From Alphaproteobacteria bacterium (GTDB lineage: Bacteria > Pseudomonadota > Alphaproteobacteria > Rhizobiales > Aestuariivirgaceae): a stretch of 14,709 nucleotides of DNA. The DNA lies in contig JAHEJE010000030.1 in the NCBI GenBank assembly GCA_024639035.1, forward strand, positions 1-14,709, in the 5' to 3' direction. The position numbers and the translations under genes are program-made. Positions 1 through 7,841 of the stretch are shown piece by piece. The notes beneath the pieces were generated by a model that was given only the letters and a program-made list of their open reading frames with translations, ran no database searches and was not told where the DNA came from. Position 1 is the first letter of the stretch. Each line of letters begins with the position of its first letter.

Positions 1-1
1 C

Positions 2-598
2 GGCGCCAGCACCGGATTGCTGCCCGATGACATTGACGCCAAGAGCATTGCGGCAGCGAAGGTTGTCTACCTCGAAGGCTACCTGTGGGATCCGCCGCAG
101 GCCAAGGAGGCGTTCGTCCGCGCCGCCAACATCGCCCGCGGCGCCGGACGCCAGGTGGCGCTGACCCTGTCGGATGCCTTCTGCGTCGACCGCCACCGCG
201 ACAGCTTTCTCGATCTGATCAAACGCGATGTCGACATTCTGTTTGCCAACGAGGCCGAGATCAAGTCGCTCTATCAGGTCGCGGGATTTGACGATGCCCT
301 GCAGGCCGTCCGCCACGACTGCAAGCTCGCCGCGCTGACCCGCTCCGACGCCGGCAGCGTGATTTGCGCCGGAGACGAAGTACATGTCATCGAAGCTCGC
401 GAGGTCGAACAGGTCGTCGACACGACAGGCGCCGGTGATCTCTATTCGGCCGGCTTTCTGTTCGGCTACACCAAGGGCAAGGACCTGCAAACCAGCGCCC
501 GCCTCGGCTCCCTGGCCGCAGCAGAGGTCATCTCGCACATCGGCGCCCGGCCCGAACGGTCGCTAAGGAAATTGGCTGAGCAATCCGGCCTGATCTAA
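2..598 (+). CDS. Adenosine kinase, PfkB family (5' partial)
   Basis: This is the C-terminal 198 residues of a PfkB-type sugar kinase; the reading frame is open to the left edge, so the true start lies outside the window. The family phosphorylates the 5' hydroxyl of a nucleoside or sugar with ATP in the cytoplasm. The PfkB signature DTTGAGD is at fragment residues 140-146, with the catalytic base Asp146. The segments YLEGYLWDPP, LSDAFCVDRHR and ILFANEAE are those I associate with alphaproteobacterial adenosine kinases (AMP formation, purine salvage) rather than ribokinase or fructokinase. The ending ISHIGARPE is also typical of that group. It stops 27 bp before the next gene on the same strand, so the two may be co-transcribed, though the functions are not obviously linked. 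The kinase family is certain; adenosine as substrate is inferred from overall resemblance. Confidence 0.88.
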   Translation, partial: GASTGLLPDDIDAKSIAAAKVVYLEGYLWDPPQAKEAFVRAANIARGAGRQVALTLSDAFCVDRHRDSFLDLIKRDVDILFANEAEIKSLYQVAGFDDALQAVRHDCKLAALTRSDAGSVICAGDEVHVIEAREVEQVVDTTGAGDLYSAGFLFGYTKGKDLQTSARLGSLAAAEVISHIGARPERSLRKLAEQSGLI

Positions 599-608
599 CG
601 AGAATTGC

Positions 609-615
609 AAGGAGG
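609..615 (+). promoter_or_regulatory. Ribosome binding site that fixes the udh start
   Basis: AAGGAGG ends 10 bases before the ATG at 626. An in-frame TTG at 605 lies before this site and would have no comparable leader, so the ATG is taken as the start. Confidence 0.7.
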
Positions 616-625
616 AAACCACACC

Positions 626-1441
626 ATGCCCCGCTTCAACCGTTTGTTGATCACCGGCGCTGCCGGCAATCTCGGCCGCGTCCTGCGCCAGGGGCTTGCA
701 CCGCTGGCCACGACCATCCGCCTGACCGACCGCGCCGACATGGGCGAGGTCGCAGCCAATGAAGAAATCATGCCCTGCGAACTGGGCGATTTCGATGCCA
801 TCATGAAAGTCGTCGAAGGATGTGACGGTATCGTCCATTTTGGCGCCGCACCCGTCGAGCGGCCCTGGGCGGAGATCCTCGAAAGCTCGATCAAGGGCGG
901 CTACAACGTCTACGAGGCCGCCCGCCGCCATGGCATCAAGCGCATCGTCTATGCCTCGTCGATTCACGCCGTCGGCTATGTCCGTCGCGAAGAAGGCGCC
1001 GACACCCACACCGAACACCGCCCGGACACACTCTACGGCGTATCGAAATGCTTCGTCGAAGACCTCGCCAAGATGTACTTCCACAAGTTCGGCATCGAGT
1101 CGGCACTGCTGCGCATAAACTCATGCTTCCCCGAACCCGCCGACCGCCGCCATCTCGCCACCTGGCTGAGCTTCGATGACCTGGTGCAACTGGTCACGCG
1201 TTGCCTCGTCGCCGAGCGCATTGGCCACACCGTCGTCTATGGCATCTCCGACAACCGCGAGGCGTTCTTCTCCAACCACAAGGCCAAGCACCTCGGCTAC
1301 GTTCCCCAGGATACGGCAGAGGACTACCGCGAAAAGGTGGAAGCCAAGACCCAGCCCGGCGACCCCTTCGACCCCGGTATCGAATTCGTCGGCGGCGTGT
1401 TCTGCAACTATGGCCACCCGGACGACGGCGAGGCGGAGTGA
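626..1441 (+). CDS. udh: Uronate dehydrogenase-like NAD-dependent SDR
   Basis: The 271-aa protein is an extended SDR resembling Agrobacterium uronate dehydrogenase, which oxidises D-galacturonate or D-glucuronate to the aldaro-lactone with NAD. The Rossmann motif GAAGNLG is at residues 11-17, an acidic Asp35 follows strand 2 (favouring NAD), and the catalytic set is Ser111/Ser112, Tyr137 and Lys141 (YGVSK). The conserved blocks IVYASSIHAVGY, LYGVSKCFVEDLAKMYF and NSCFPEP match the uronate dehydrogenase pattern, as does the length (about 265 aa usual). The ATG at 626 is preferred over an in-frame TTG at 605 because AAGGAGG lies at 609-615, correctly spaced for the ATG. It follows the adenosine kinase gene at 27 bp. 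No uronate isomerase, lactonase or transporter is in view, so the pathway context is missing; another sugar-derivative dehydrogenase remains possible. Confidence 0.8.
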   Translation: MPRFNRLLITGAAGNLGRVLRQGLAPLATTIRLTDRADMGEVAANEEIMPCELGDFDAIMKVVEGCDGIVHFGAAPVERPWAEILESSIKGGYNVYEAARRHGIKRIVYASSIHAVGYVRREEGADTHTEHRPDTLYGVSKCFVEDLAKMYFHKFGIESALLRINSCFPEPADRRHLATWLSFDDLVQLVTRCLVAERIGHTVVYGISDNREAFFSNHKAKHLGYVPQDTAEDYREKVEAKTQPGDPFDPGIEFVGGVFCNYGHPDDGEAE

Positions 1442-1471
1442 GCCTGCATCAACAGCAGCCGGGGACAGAGC

Positions 1472-1984
1472 ATGCCCGTTCTAATCTCATTCTCTGGATT
1501 GCCAGGAACTGGAAAGACGACTATCGCGCGTGCACTGGCGAAAGAAATCAATGCCGTTTACATCCGTGTAGACTCCATTGAAGCTGCTTTGAAGAACAGC
1601 ACCTTGAAAATCTTCCCGGCTGAAGATGCCGGATATCTTGCAGCCATATCTGTCGCCAAGGACAACTTGGCGCACGGATTGGACGTAATTGCCGATACGG
1701 TGAATCCGATCGAGCTTACAAGGAAATGGTGGTCTGAAGCTGCAGCCACCTGCAACGCTCAAATCCTCAATGTGGAAATTTCTTGCTCGGACCGAGTTGA
1801 GCACAGGCAGCGGGTGGAAGGACGTCGAAGTGACGTGGCTGGGCATGATCTGCCAGATTGGGAGCGCGTTCAAAACCGCACTTACGAGGGTTGGAGCGGT
1901 CATCGTTTGTCTCTGGATACCAGCAGGTTATCCGAGAGTGAATGCGTGAATAGGATCGTTGGAGCTTTGGTCCACACTCCTTAG
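1472..1984 (+). CDS. Small P-loop kinase-like ATPase (AAA_33 type)
   Basis: The 170-aa protein belongs to the small P-loop kinase-like family often labelled 'AAA family ATPase' or misnamed adenylylsulfate kinase. The Walker A motif GLPGTGKT is at residues 9-16, and a conserved Asp follows the second strand (YIRVDSIEAAL, about 30-40). The C-terminal half has the family pattern of a short cysteine/Ser segment, an EHRQRVEGR helix and a lid-like stretch with DLPDWERV and RTYEGW. Such proteins probably phosphorylate a small molecule, but the substrate is unknown. It starts 30 bp after udh; the upstream GGGGACAG is only a modest ribosome binding site. Two sampled 60-base lines of the gene are about 48-50% G+C against about 63% in a sampled line of udh, so the gene may have been acquired separately. 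The fold is confident; the function is not assigned. Confidence 0.75.
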   Translation: MPVLISFSGLPGTGKTTIARALAKEINAVYIRVDSIEAALKNSTLKIFPAEDAGYLAAISVAKDNLAHGLDVIADTVNPIELTRKWWSEAAATCNAQILNVEISCSDRVEHRQRVEGRRSDVAGHDLPDWERVQNRTYEGWSGHRLSLDTSRLSESECVNRIVGALVHTP

Positions 1985-1994
1985 CCACGGTGTC

Positions 1995-2009
1995 ACCAAT
2001 TGGACCAAT
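1995..2009. promoter_or_regulatory. Palindromic GntR/FadR-like operator motif
   Basis: An 8-bp perfect palindrome CCAATTGG (1996-2003) overlaps an 11-bp one, ATTGGACCAAT (1999-2009, odd central base). The second resembles operators of FadR-subfamily GntR repressors. It lies in the 80-bp gap between two convergent genes, where an operator is not expected, so it may be fortuitous or a remnant of a promoter. No GntR-family gene is in the window. Confidence 0.25.
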
Positions 2010-2064
2010 GCGAATTAACCAGTCGAAGTAAAGTGATCTGGGTTTAGCGGATGCGCCACCGGTA

Positions 2065-3072
2065 TCAGCGATCTTCGCCAACAATCATCTGCCAAAGTCG
2101 ACCGAGTCCTTCGGATGAATTCTCGCGATGGGTGCGGAAGCGGACGTGGGCGGTTTCACTTGCTGTTTGCGAGACCTCGATTGACCACAGGCCGGCGATC
2201 TCGTTGGGAATGATTGAATACCGTATATCGACGATCCGATTTGCATGTGCAGGGTCCATGGCGATATAGCCGTTGCTGAACCGCCCGAAGCGCTCGACAT
2301 CCCGGGCTTGCTGGGTGCCGACTTTCAACCACGGTAGATCACGGGCCGGATCGTATTTCGCCACTGACGCCCCGGAAAACACCTTATCCGAGACACCGGC
2401 GAGGACTGCATCGACATAGAACCTGCCATCGGCCTCATAGAGCGTCTTCCACACCAGGATGTTGCCGAAGCTCGGTTTGACCTCCAGCCGCACCGGCACA
2501 TGCCCCCTGTCTGCGGCAATGGCCCGGGCGATCTCCAGCGCGTTGTGATGCTGTACCAGTCCCAGGCCAAGATAAAGCCCAACCCACAGCAAGCCGAGCC
2601 GGGCATAAAGCGCACGCCTTTTCAGCCAGGACGCCGCCGCCAGACCGGCAAGCGGCAGGGTGAACAGCGGATCGACGACGGAGACGATCCTCCAGGCAAA
2701 GCGCTCGCTGCTGAGTGGCCATAACAGCATCGTGCCGTAGGACGTCGCCGCATCGAGCAATGCATGCGTGGAATATCCAAGTGTGCAGTACAGAGCCGTT
2801 TGCCCAAGCGACAGCTTCCAGCGCCGCCCCAGGATCACATGCAGCACCAGCGCAACCGCCAGCCCGCCAACGGGCACGAAGAACAGCGAATGGGTGAACT
2901 GGCGGTGATACTCCAGGAACAGCAGCGGATCGACCGGTGAGCGGATCAGCACATCAAGATCGGCCGCCATGCCGGCAAGAAAGCCCAGTCCGCCCGCTGC
3001 CCTCACCTGTGCCTTACGGGCCGTGGCCTGTGGCAGCACCGCACCCAGCGTGCCTTGCGTAAATGGGTCCAT
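2065..3072 (-). CDS. Membrane-bound metal-dependent hydrolase, YdjM type
   Basis: The 335-aa integral membrane protein matches the YdjM/LexA-binding inner-membrane 'metal-dependent hydrolase' family. Probable metal-ligand residues sit in the family order: Asp38 and Asp40 (ADLD), His56 and His61 (EYHRQFTHS), His103 and Asp107 (STHALLDAATSYG), and Asp134 (SVVDPLF). Hydrophobic helices are visible at about residues 63-82, 90-102, 129-150 and 154-172. The roughly 165-residue C-terminal part is soluble in character and less conserved. The biochemical substrate of this family is not established; some members are linked to membrane lipid or DNA-damage responses. The ATG at 3072 begins the conserved MDPFTQGTLGA start, which supports it. 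It ends convergently with the P-loop kinase gene. Family assignment is good; physiological role is unknown. Confidence 0.8.
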   Translation of the reverse strand: MDPFTQGTLGAVLPQATARKAQVRAAGGLGFLAGMAADLDVLIRSPVDPLLFLEYHRQFTHSLFFVPVGGLAVALVLHVILGRRWKLSLGQTALYCTLGYSTHALLDAATSYGTMLLWPLSSERFAWRIVSVVDPLFTLPLAGLAAASWLKRRALYARLGLLWVGLYLGLGLVQHHNALEIARAIAADRGHVPVRLEVKPSFGNILVWKTLYEADGRFYVDAVLAGVSDKVFSGASVAKYDPARDLPWLKVGTQQARDVERFGRFSNGYIAMDPAHANRIVDIRYSIIPNEIAGLWSIEVSQTASETAHVRFRTHRENSSEGLGRLWQMIVGEDR

Positions 3073-3223
3073 CTTCGCCGTCTGCCATCGTCCGAGGGAG
3101 GATCAAGTCATACCAATGGCAATTAGGGGCCGGGCCCTATCTCAGACTCATGCCAAATTGGAAAACCGCTGTCCCAACAATTCGGTACACCAGTCAGAAA
3201 ATCAAGCGCAAATACCGCTGATG

Positions 3224-4534
3224 TCAGCAGTCAAGTGTCGTATCACGTTCCCACTGCGACAGGTGGTGGCAGTAGCCGTTCCAGTCCTTTGTCTTCAGCT
3301 TGATAAAGGCATCGCAGCATTCCGCGCCAAGTGCCTCGCGCAGCATCTTGTCCTTGGCGAAACCACGCAACGCATCCAACAGGTTGAGCGGCAACCTCTT
3401 GGCACTCTTGATCTTGTGGCCCTCGGCATACATGTCGATGTCGAGCCGCTTGCCCGGATCGGTCTTGTTGGCGATGCCGTTGAGGCCGGCAGCCAGGATG
3501 CCGGCCTGCAACAGGTATGGATTGGCCGCGCCGTCCGCCAGCCGGTACTCAAACCGACCTTCATCAGGAATGCGTATCATGTGTGTGCGGTTGTTGCCGC
3601 CATAGGTTATGGTATTCGGTGCCCAGGTCGCACCGGACGTGGTGACCGGGGCATTGATCCGCTTGTAGGAATTGACCGTCGGGTTAGTAATCGCAGTGAG
3701 CGCCTCGGAATGCTTCAAAAGACCGCCGAGGAAATTGTAGCCCAGTTGTGAAACACCGAGTTCGCCATCTGCGTCATGGAACAGGTTTGCCTTGCCGGTC
3801 GCAGCATCCCACACCGACACATGCACGTGGCAGCCGTTGCCTGTCAGGTGCATGAACGGCTTTGGCATAAAGGTGGCGCGCAGGCCGTGCTTTTCGGCGA
3901 TTTCCTTGACCAGAAACTTGAAGAACGCATGCTGGTCCGCCGTGGTCAGCGCATCGGCGAAGTTCCAGTTGATCTCGAACTGGCCGTTGGCGTCCTCATG
4001 GTCGTTCTGATACGGCCCCCAGCCGAGCTGGATCATCGTCGTGCAGATTTCCGAGATCACGTCGTAGCGCCGCATGATCGCCGATTGGTCGTAACAGGGC
4101 TTCTCGGCAATATCGCGCGGATCGGAGATGTCGGTGCCGTCGGCATTGATCAGATGAAACTCCGGCTCAACACCCGATTTCATCACATAGCCCTGATCGG
4201 CCGCCTGCTTCATCAGCTTCTTCAGCACCACGCGCGGCGCCTGTTCAACGGCCTTTCCCTCCATCACCGGATCGCCCGCGACCCAGGCCACTTCCGGTTT
4301 CCATGGCAATTGAATGACCGAGTCGCCGTCGGGCATCGACAGCATGTCCGGATCGCCCGGCGTCATGTCGAGCCACGAGGCAAACCCGGCGAAACCGGCA
4401 CCGTTCTTCTGCGCCCCGGCAATCGCTTCGGCCGGCACCAGCTTGGCCCGCTGCGACCCGAACAGATCGGTGAAGTTGACCAGAAAGAATTTCACCCCGT
4501 TGTCGGCTGCAAATTTCGCCAGATCAGTTGCCAT
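3224..4534 (-). CDS. glnT: Type III glutamine synthetase / gamma-glutamylmethylamide synthetase
   Basis: The 436-aa ligase has every landmark of the glutamine synthetase fold: metal ligands Glu123 and Glu125 (GVEPEF), Glu180 and Glu187 (NDHEDANGQFE), the glutamate loop and His236 (GNGCHVHVS), Arg292 (SYKR), the phosphate arginines Arg316 and Arg321 (NNRTHMIRIP), and Glu329/Arg331 (FEYR). Length and sequence place it in the rhizobial GlnT (type III) group, which also contains gamma-glutamylmethylamide synthetase (GmaS). It ATP-dependently condenses glutamate with ammonia or methylamine. Being last in an operon with glutamate synthase-like subunits is typical of both glx-glnT and mgsABC-gmaS loci; substrate cannot be decided here. 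The ATG at 4534 is chosen over one at 4549 because GGGGAGAG sits at the right distance before it. It overlaps the upstream small gene by 11 bp. Confidence 0.88.
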   Translation of the reverse strand: MATDLAKFAADNGVKFFLVNFTDLFGSQRAKLVPAEAIAGAQKNGAGFAGFASWLDMTPGDPDMLSMPDGDSVIQLPWKPEVAWVAGDPVMEGKAVEQAPRVVLKKLMKQAADQGYVMKSGVEPEFHLINADGTDISDPRDIAEKPCYDQSAIMRRYDVISEICTTMIQLGWGPYQNDHEDANGQFEINWNFADALTTADQHAFFKFLVKEIAEKHGLRATFMPKPFMHLTGNGCHVHVSVWDAATGKANLFHDADGELGVSQLGYNFLGGLLKHSEALTAITNPTVNSYKRINAPVTTSGATWAPNTITYGGNNRTHMIRIPDEGRFEYRLADGAANPYLLQAGILAAGLNGIANKTDPGKRLDIDMYAEGHKIKSAKRLPLNLLDALRGFAKDKMLREALGAECCDAFIKLKTKDWNGYCHHLSQWERDTTLDC

Positions 4535-4802
4535 TGTTTCTCTCCCCATCTTGTTCTGTCGGTTTCTCCCCGAGCTCGATAAATTCGAAATCCACGATAT
4601 CGCACCAATGCTTGGTCCAGTCGGCGAACAGTGTTTGGTCGTCGGTCTCCATCAGTTGAAAGCAGCACTTGCCGTCCGCACTCAGCCAACTGTCGATGTA
4701 GCTGAGCCCCGCGGGCATCATCCGGCCGCTTTCGGCAAATCGCTGATAGACCGGCTCCTTGCCGTTGTGAAACCTCTCGATGACCATGTACCGTGTCGGC
4801 AT
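4524..4802 (-). CDS. DUF3303-like small protein in the ligase operon
   Basis: This encodes a 92-aa soluble protein with the pattern MVIERFHNG (residues 6-14), VYQRFAESGRMMP (18-30), YIDSWL (35-40), CCFQLMETDD (46-55) and DIVDFEFIEL (68-77), which I recognise as a DUF3303-type ferredoxin-like fold protein of unknown function. The last 15 residues are polar and probably flexible. The ATG at 4802 is used because the motif begins right there and the preceding stop codon of the FMN protein gene lies one base upstream (TAG-A-ATG), a classic translational-coupling layout. A start 13 codons further upstream exists but would overlap that gene. Its stop overlaps the start of the ligase gene by 11 bp. 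Being locked between the two enzymes suggests a structural, regulatory or substrate-handling role in the same pathway; this is inference. Confidence 0.78.
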   Translation of the reverse strand: MPTRYMVIERFHNGKEPVYQRFAESGRMMPAGLSYIDSWLSADGKCCFQLMETDDQTLFADWTKHWCDIVDFEFIELGEKPTEQDGERNNGN

Positions 4803-4803
4803 T

Positions 4804-6129
4804 CTACAATTTCTGGCCTGGAATCCAATCGGTACCCGCAATAGGAACCTGTGCCATGGCGGCAGCCTCTACAGTCAGAGCCACCAAATCTTCCGGCTCA
4901 AGATTGTGCAAATGGTTCTTGCCGCAAGCGCGTGCAACGGTCTGTGCCTCCAGCGTCATGACCTTCAGGTAGTTGGCCAGCCTTCGGCCCGCCTTGACCG
5001 GATCGAGCCGCTTTGAAAGTTCTGGATCCTGGGTCGAGATACCTGCCGGATCCAGACCCTCATGCCAATCGTCATAAGCGCCAGCCGTGGTGCCGAGTTT
5101 TTGGTATTCCTCCTCAAGCGCAGGATCATTGTCCCCCAGCGCGACCATCGCGGCTGTGCCGATGGACACTGCATCCGCGCCAAGCGCCAGTGCCTTGGCA
5201 GCATCGGCGCCACTGCGAATGCCACCGGATACAATCAGTTGAACCTTGCGGTGCATGTTAAGCTCCTGCAGCGCCCGCACGGCAGGTCGGATGCAACCCA
5301 GCGTCGGGATTCCGACATGTTCGATGAACACATCCTGCGTTGCCGCGGTACCGCCCTGCATGCCGTCCATAACCACGACATCGGCACCCGCCTTCACCGC
5401 CAGCGCAGTGTCGTAATAGGGCCGGGTACCACCCACCTTGATATAGATTGGTTTTTCCCAGTTGGTGATCTCGCGCAATTCGTGAATCTTGATTTCAAGA
5501 TCGTCCGGCCCGGTCCAGTCCGGATGCCGGCAGGCCGAACGCTGATCGATACCCTTGGGAAGATTGCGCATTTCCGCGACGCGGTCGGAAATCTTCTGGC
5601 CCAGCAGCATGCCGCCGCCGCCCGGCTTGGCGCCCTGGCCGACCACCACCTCGATGGCGTCCGCCTTGCGCAGATCGTCCGGGTTCATGCCATAGCGCGA
5701 AGGCAGATACTGATAGACCAGCGTTTTGGATTCGCCGCGTTCTTCCGGCGTCATGCCACCATCGCCGGTCGTCGTCGAGGTGCCGGCAATCGAAGCGCCA
5801 CGTCCAAGCGCTTCTTTCGCTTGTGCCGACAGGGAGCCAAAACTCATGCCGGCGATGGTGATTGGAATTTTCAGCTCGATCGGCTTTTTGGCAAAACGCG
5901 TACCGAGCACCACATTGGTGTCGCAGCGTTCCCGATAACCCTCGAGCGGATAGCGCGAGATCGACGCGCCAAGAAACAGCAGATCGTCAAAATGCGGAAG
6001 TGCCCGCTTGGCGCCTCCGCCGCGAATATCATAGATGCCGGTCGCTGCGGCGCGACGGATTTCCGCCATCGTGTAGTCGTCGAACGTCGCCGACTTTCGC
6101 GGAGGTGTATGAGGAAATTCGCTGGTCAT
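4804..6129 (-). CDS. glxD: FMN-binding glutamate synthase-like protein (GlxD/MgsC)
   Basis: The 441-aa protein corresponds to the FMN domain of the glutamate synthase large subunit as a stand-alone chain. It is the redox subunit of the three-part GlxBCD enzyme or of N-methylglutamate synthase MgsABC. Visible barrel motifs are GMSFGSLS (94-101), TTTGDGGM (119-126), GQGAKPGGGG (164-173), KVGG (231-234), DGMQGGT (255-261) and SGGIRSGADAAKALALGADA (301-320), followed by IGTAAM. In classical GltB this last motif is followed by the C-x5-C-x4-C ligands of a 3Fe-4S cluster; here the stretch from residue 331 to 366 has no cysteine at all (the protein's cysteines are at 69, 200, 279 and 402). The start at 6129 is preceded by GAGGT overlapping the stop of the previous gene, 9 bp away. 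Enzyme family is sure, exact reaction is inferred. Confidence 0.88.
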   Translation of the reverse strand: MTSEFPHTPPRKSATFDDYTMAEIRRAAATGIYDIRGGGAKRALPHFDDLLFLGASISRYPLEGYRERCDTNVVLGTRFAKKPIELKIPITIAGMSFGSLSAQAKEALGRGASIAGTSTTTGDGGMTPEERGESKTLVYQYLPSRYGMNPDDLRKADAIEVVVGQGAKPGGGGMLLGQKISDRVAEMRNLPKGIDQRSACRHPDWTGPDDLEIKIHELREITNWEKPIYIKVGGTRPYYDTALAVKAGADVVVMDGMQGGTAATQDVFIEHVGIPTLGCIRPAVRALQELNMHRKVQLIVSGGIRSGADAAKALALGADAVSIGTAAMVALGDNDPALEEEYQKLGTTAGAYDDWHEGLDPAGISTQDPELSKRLDPVKAGRRLANYLKVMTLEAQTVARACGKNHLHNLEPEDLVALTVEAAAMAQVPIAGTDWIPGQKL

Positions 6130-6138
6130 GGTGCTACC

Positions 6139-6822
6139 TCAATATGCATCGACGTTGTCTATGTCGAAATTGTACAGCTTGCGTGCCGAGCCATAGCGCT
6201 TGAACGACTTCGGATCGGCATCGATCCCGGCCTGCTCAAGCAGCTCGGCGAGCTTTTTCAGATGCTCCGGACGCATTTCCTTTTCGATGCAGTCCGCGCC
6301 GAGGCTTTCCACTTCGCCGCCCACGAACAGAACGGCTTCATATATCGAATCGCCGAGCGCCTCCCCGGCATCGCCGCACACCACCATGTGCCCGCTTTGG
6401 GCCATGAAGGCCGACATGTGACCGACCGATCCACCGACCACGATGTCGACCCCTTTCATGGAAATGCCACAACGCGAAGACGCATCGCCCTCGATCACCA
6501 GCAGTCCGCCGTGTGCCGTCGCCCCGGCGGATTCCGAGGCATTGCCGGTCACATGGACCTTGCCCGACATCATGTTTTCGGCAACGCCGACGCCGGCATG
6601 GCCTTTCACCACGATCTCGGCCCGCTTGTTCATGCCACCGCAGAAGAAGCCGGCATGCCCGCGGATCTCCACATGCAGCGGGGCATCCAGCCCGCAGCCG
6701 ATCGCATGCTGACCCATTGGCTCGACCACCGTCCAGGCGAGTTCATTGCTATCCTCGGGCACGGCCTGCAATGCGGCATTGACGCCACTGACCCCCAAGT
6801 CCTTCAAGTTCAGCGTGTTCAT
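6139..6822 (-). CDS. glxC: GXGXG beta-helix glutamate synthase-like protein (GlxC/MgsB)
   Basis: The 227-aa protein is built from GXGXG repeats, the right-handed beta-helix domain that forms the C-terminal part of the glutamate synthase large subunit. The repeats run from about residue 38 to 170, with units such as VEIRGHAGFFCGG, VVKGHAGVGVAENM, VHVTGNASESAG, LVIEGDASSRCG, IVVGGSVGHMSAF and VVCGDAGEALGD. The domain has no catalytic residues of its own and packs the amidotransferase and FMN subunits together. The ATG at 6822 is chosen because it overlaps the stop of the amidotransferase gene as ATGA; an open frame extends further upstream, but it would run antiparallel to conserved coding sequence and looks nothing like the family. 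The tail (about 190-227) is charged and helical. It is the middle subunit gene of glxBCD/mgsABC. Confidence 0.88.
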   Translation of the reverse strand: MNTLNLKDLGVSGVNAALQAVPEDSNELAWTVVEPMGQHAIGCGLDAPLHVEIRGHAGFFCGGMNKRAEIVVKGHAGVGVAENMMSGKVHVTGNASESAGATAHGGLLVIEGDASSRCGISMKGVDIVVGGSVGHMSAFMAQSGHMVVCGDAGEALGDSIYEAVLFVGGEVESLGADCIEKEMRPEHLKKLAELLEQAGIDADPKSFKRYGSARKLYNFDIDNVDAY

Positions 6823-7742
6823 TGCACCTGCCCAACCCTTATGTCTGCATCGCCCCAGGCGTAAATCTTCGACGGGGCCGGCTCCCAGATGCGCGCGGTG
6901 TCGGCGCCAGGCAGTGGCGCTATTGCACGATATTCCGTCGCCATCGCCACCCAATCATCGGTCTCCGCCAGCACTGCATGTTTGCAGGCGATCGGATCGC
7001 GCAGCACTGCAAACCCGTCCGCCGTGCCAACACAGAACGTGTAGAACCCATCCAGATCCGCAAGGCTGGCGGTCAGCACTTCGCGCAGCGTCAGGCCGTT
7101 GCGCAACTGCCAGGTCATGTAGCCGGCAGCCACCTCGGTATCGTTTTCGGTCTGAAACTCAATTCCCTCGCGTTGCAACTGGCGGCGCAGGCGGTTGTGG
7201 TTGGACAGCGAGCCATTGTGCACCAGGCACAAATCCTGCCCGGTCGCAAAGGGGTGCGAGCCAGCAGTCGTCACCGCGCTTTCGGTCGCCATGCGGGTGT
7301 GACCGATGATGTGGCTGCCCTGCATGCCGCCAAGGCCGAACTGATCGGCAACGTCGCGCGGCAGGCCAACCTGCTTAAAGATTTCCACCGTGTGGCCTGA
7401 GCCGACGATGCGCAACTCCGGATGGTTTTCTCCCAACCAGTTTCGCAGGTCCCGCTCGCCGGCATCGGTGTCCAGCACCGCGTGGTTGGCCAGCACCTTG
7501 GTTTGCACATCGCAGCCCAGCGATTTCTCCAGAGCCGCATCGAGCGCCTTCCAGTCGAAATTCTCGTCGTCGCTTGCCAGCGTGACCTTGATCCGGTCAT
7601 CCGCAACCGGATCGCCATAGATCGCGAACCCGGCAGAGTCCGGCCCCCTATCGGTCATTTCAATGAGCATTGGTTCGAACATCTTGCCCAACTGAGAACG
7701 CAACTCGGGCTTCTTCAGATACAGTCCGGCAATTCCGCACAT
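6819..7742 (-). CDS. glxB: Class II glutamine amidotransferase (GlxB/MgsA)
   Basis: The 307-aa protein is a GltB-like class II (Ntn) glutamine amidotransferase. Cys2, exposed after removal of Met1, is the nucleophile (MCGIAGLY). Supporting active-site motifs are RGPDSAG (32-38), HTRMAT (148-153), HNGSLSN (175-181, with the oxyanion Asn176-Gly177) and the glutamine-binding Asp201 (NDTEV). It would release ammonia from glutamine, or the amine from gamma-glutamylmethylamide or a like amide, and pass it to the FMN subunit. It is the first gene of the operon; GGAGG stands 8 bp before the ATG at 7742, and the preceding 99 bp are A+T rich and probably hold the promoter. Its stop overlaps the next start as ATGA. 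Known equivalents are GlxB of rhizobia and MgsA of N-methylglutamate synthase; the two cannot be separated by reading. Confidence 0.88.
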   Translation of the reverse strand: MCGIAGLYLKKPELRSQLGKMFEPMLIEMTDRGPDSAGFAIYGDPVADDRIKVTLASDDENFDWKALDAALEKSLGCDVQTKVLANHAVLDTDAGERDLRNWLGENHPELRIVGSGHTVEIFKQVGLPRDVADQFGLGGMQGSHIIGHTRMATESAVTTAGSHPFATGQDLCLVHNGSLSNHNRLRRQLQREGIEFQTENDTEVAAGYMTWQLRNGLTLREVLTASLADLDGFYTFCVGTADGFAVLRDPIACKHAVLAETDDWVAMATEYRAIAPLPGADTARIWEPAPSKIYAWGDADIRVGQVQ

Positions 7743-7841
7743 TTCCTGCCTCCCACCAAAAAATTCTCTAAGCCGGAACGCTAGCAGACAGAGTTCATGC
7801 TTTCAACTGTTATTACAAATTCTTTACTCTTATGAAACATT
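7743..7841 (-). promoter_or_regulatory. Probable promoter region of the glxBCD/mgsABC operon
   Basis: This A+T-rich gap lies between the XRE-cupin gene and the amidotransferase gene, both on the minus strand. On the minus strand it contains several loose -35/-10-like hexamers but none I can single out. A short palindrome GAAACATTTC (7834-7843) and two copies of TTTCAA (7801 and 7840) are possible contacts for the neighbouring regulator. The location and composition are the evidence; no element is proven. Confidence 0.4.

Noticed and set aside
605..625. A TTG start for the uronate dehydrogenase gene
   Set aside because: The Shine-Dalgarno sequence at 609-615 lies inside this extension and serves the ATG at 626.
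3125..3138. Inverted repeat AGGGGCCGGGCCCT as a terminator for the ligase operon
   Set aside because: The stem is only 4-5 bp and no T run follows on the minus strand.
5062..6864. A 600-codon open frame on the plus strand across the FMN and GXGXG protein genes
   Set aside because: It is antisense to two conserved enzymes and its product is a His/Arg-rich sequence with no recognisable domain, as expected for an opposite-strand frame in G+C-rich coding DNA.
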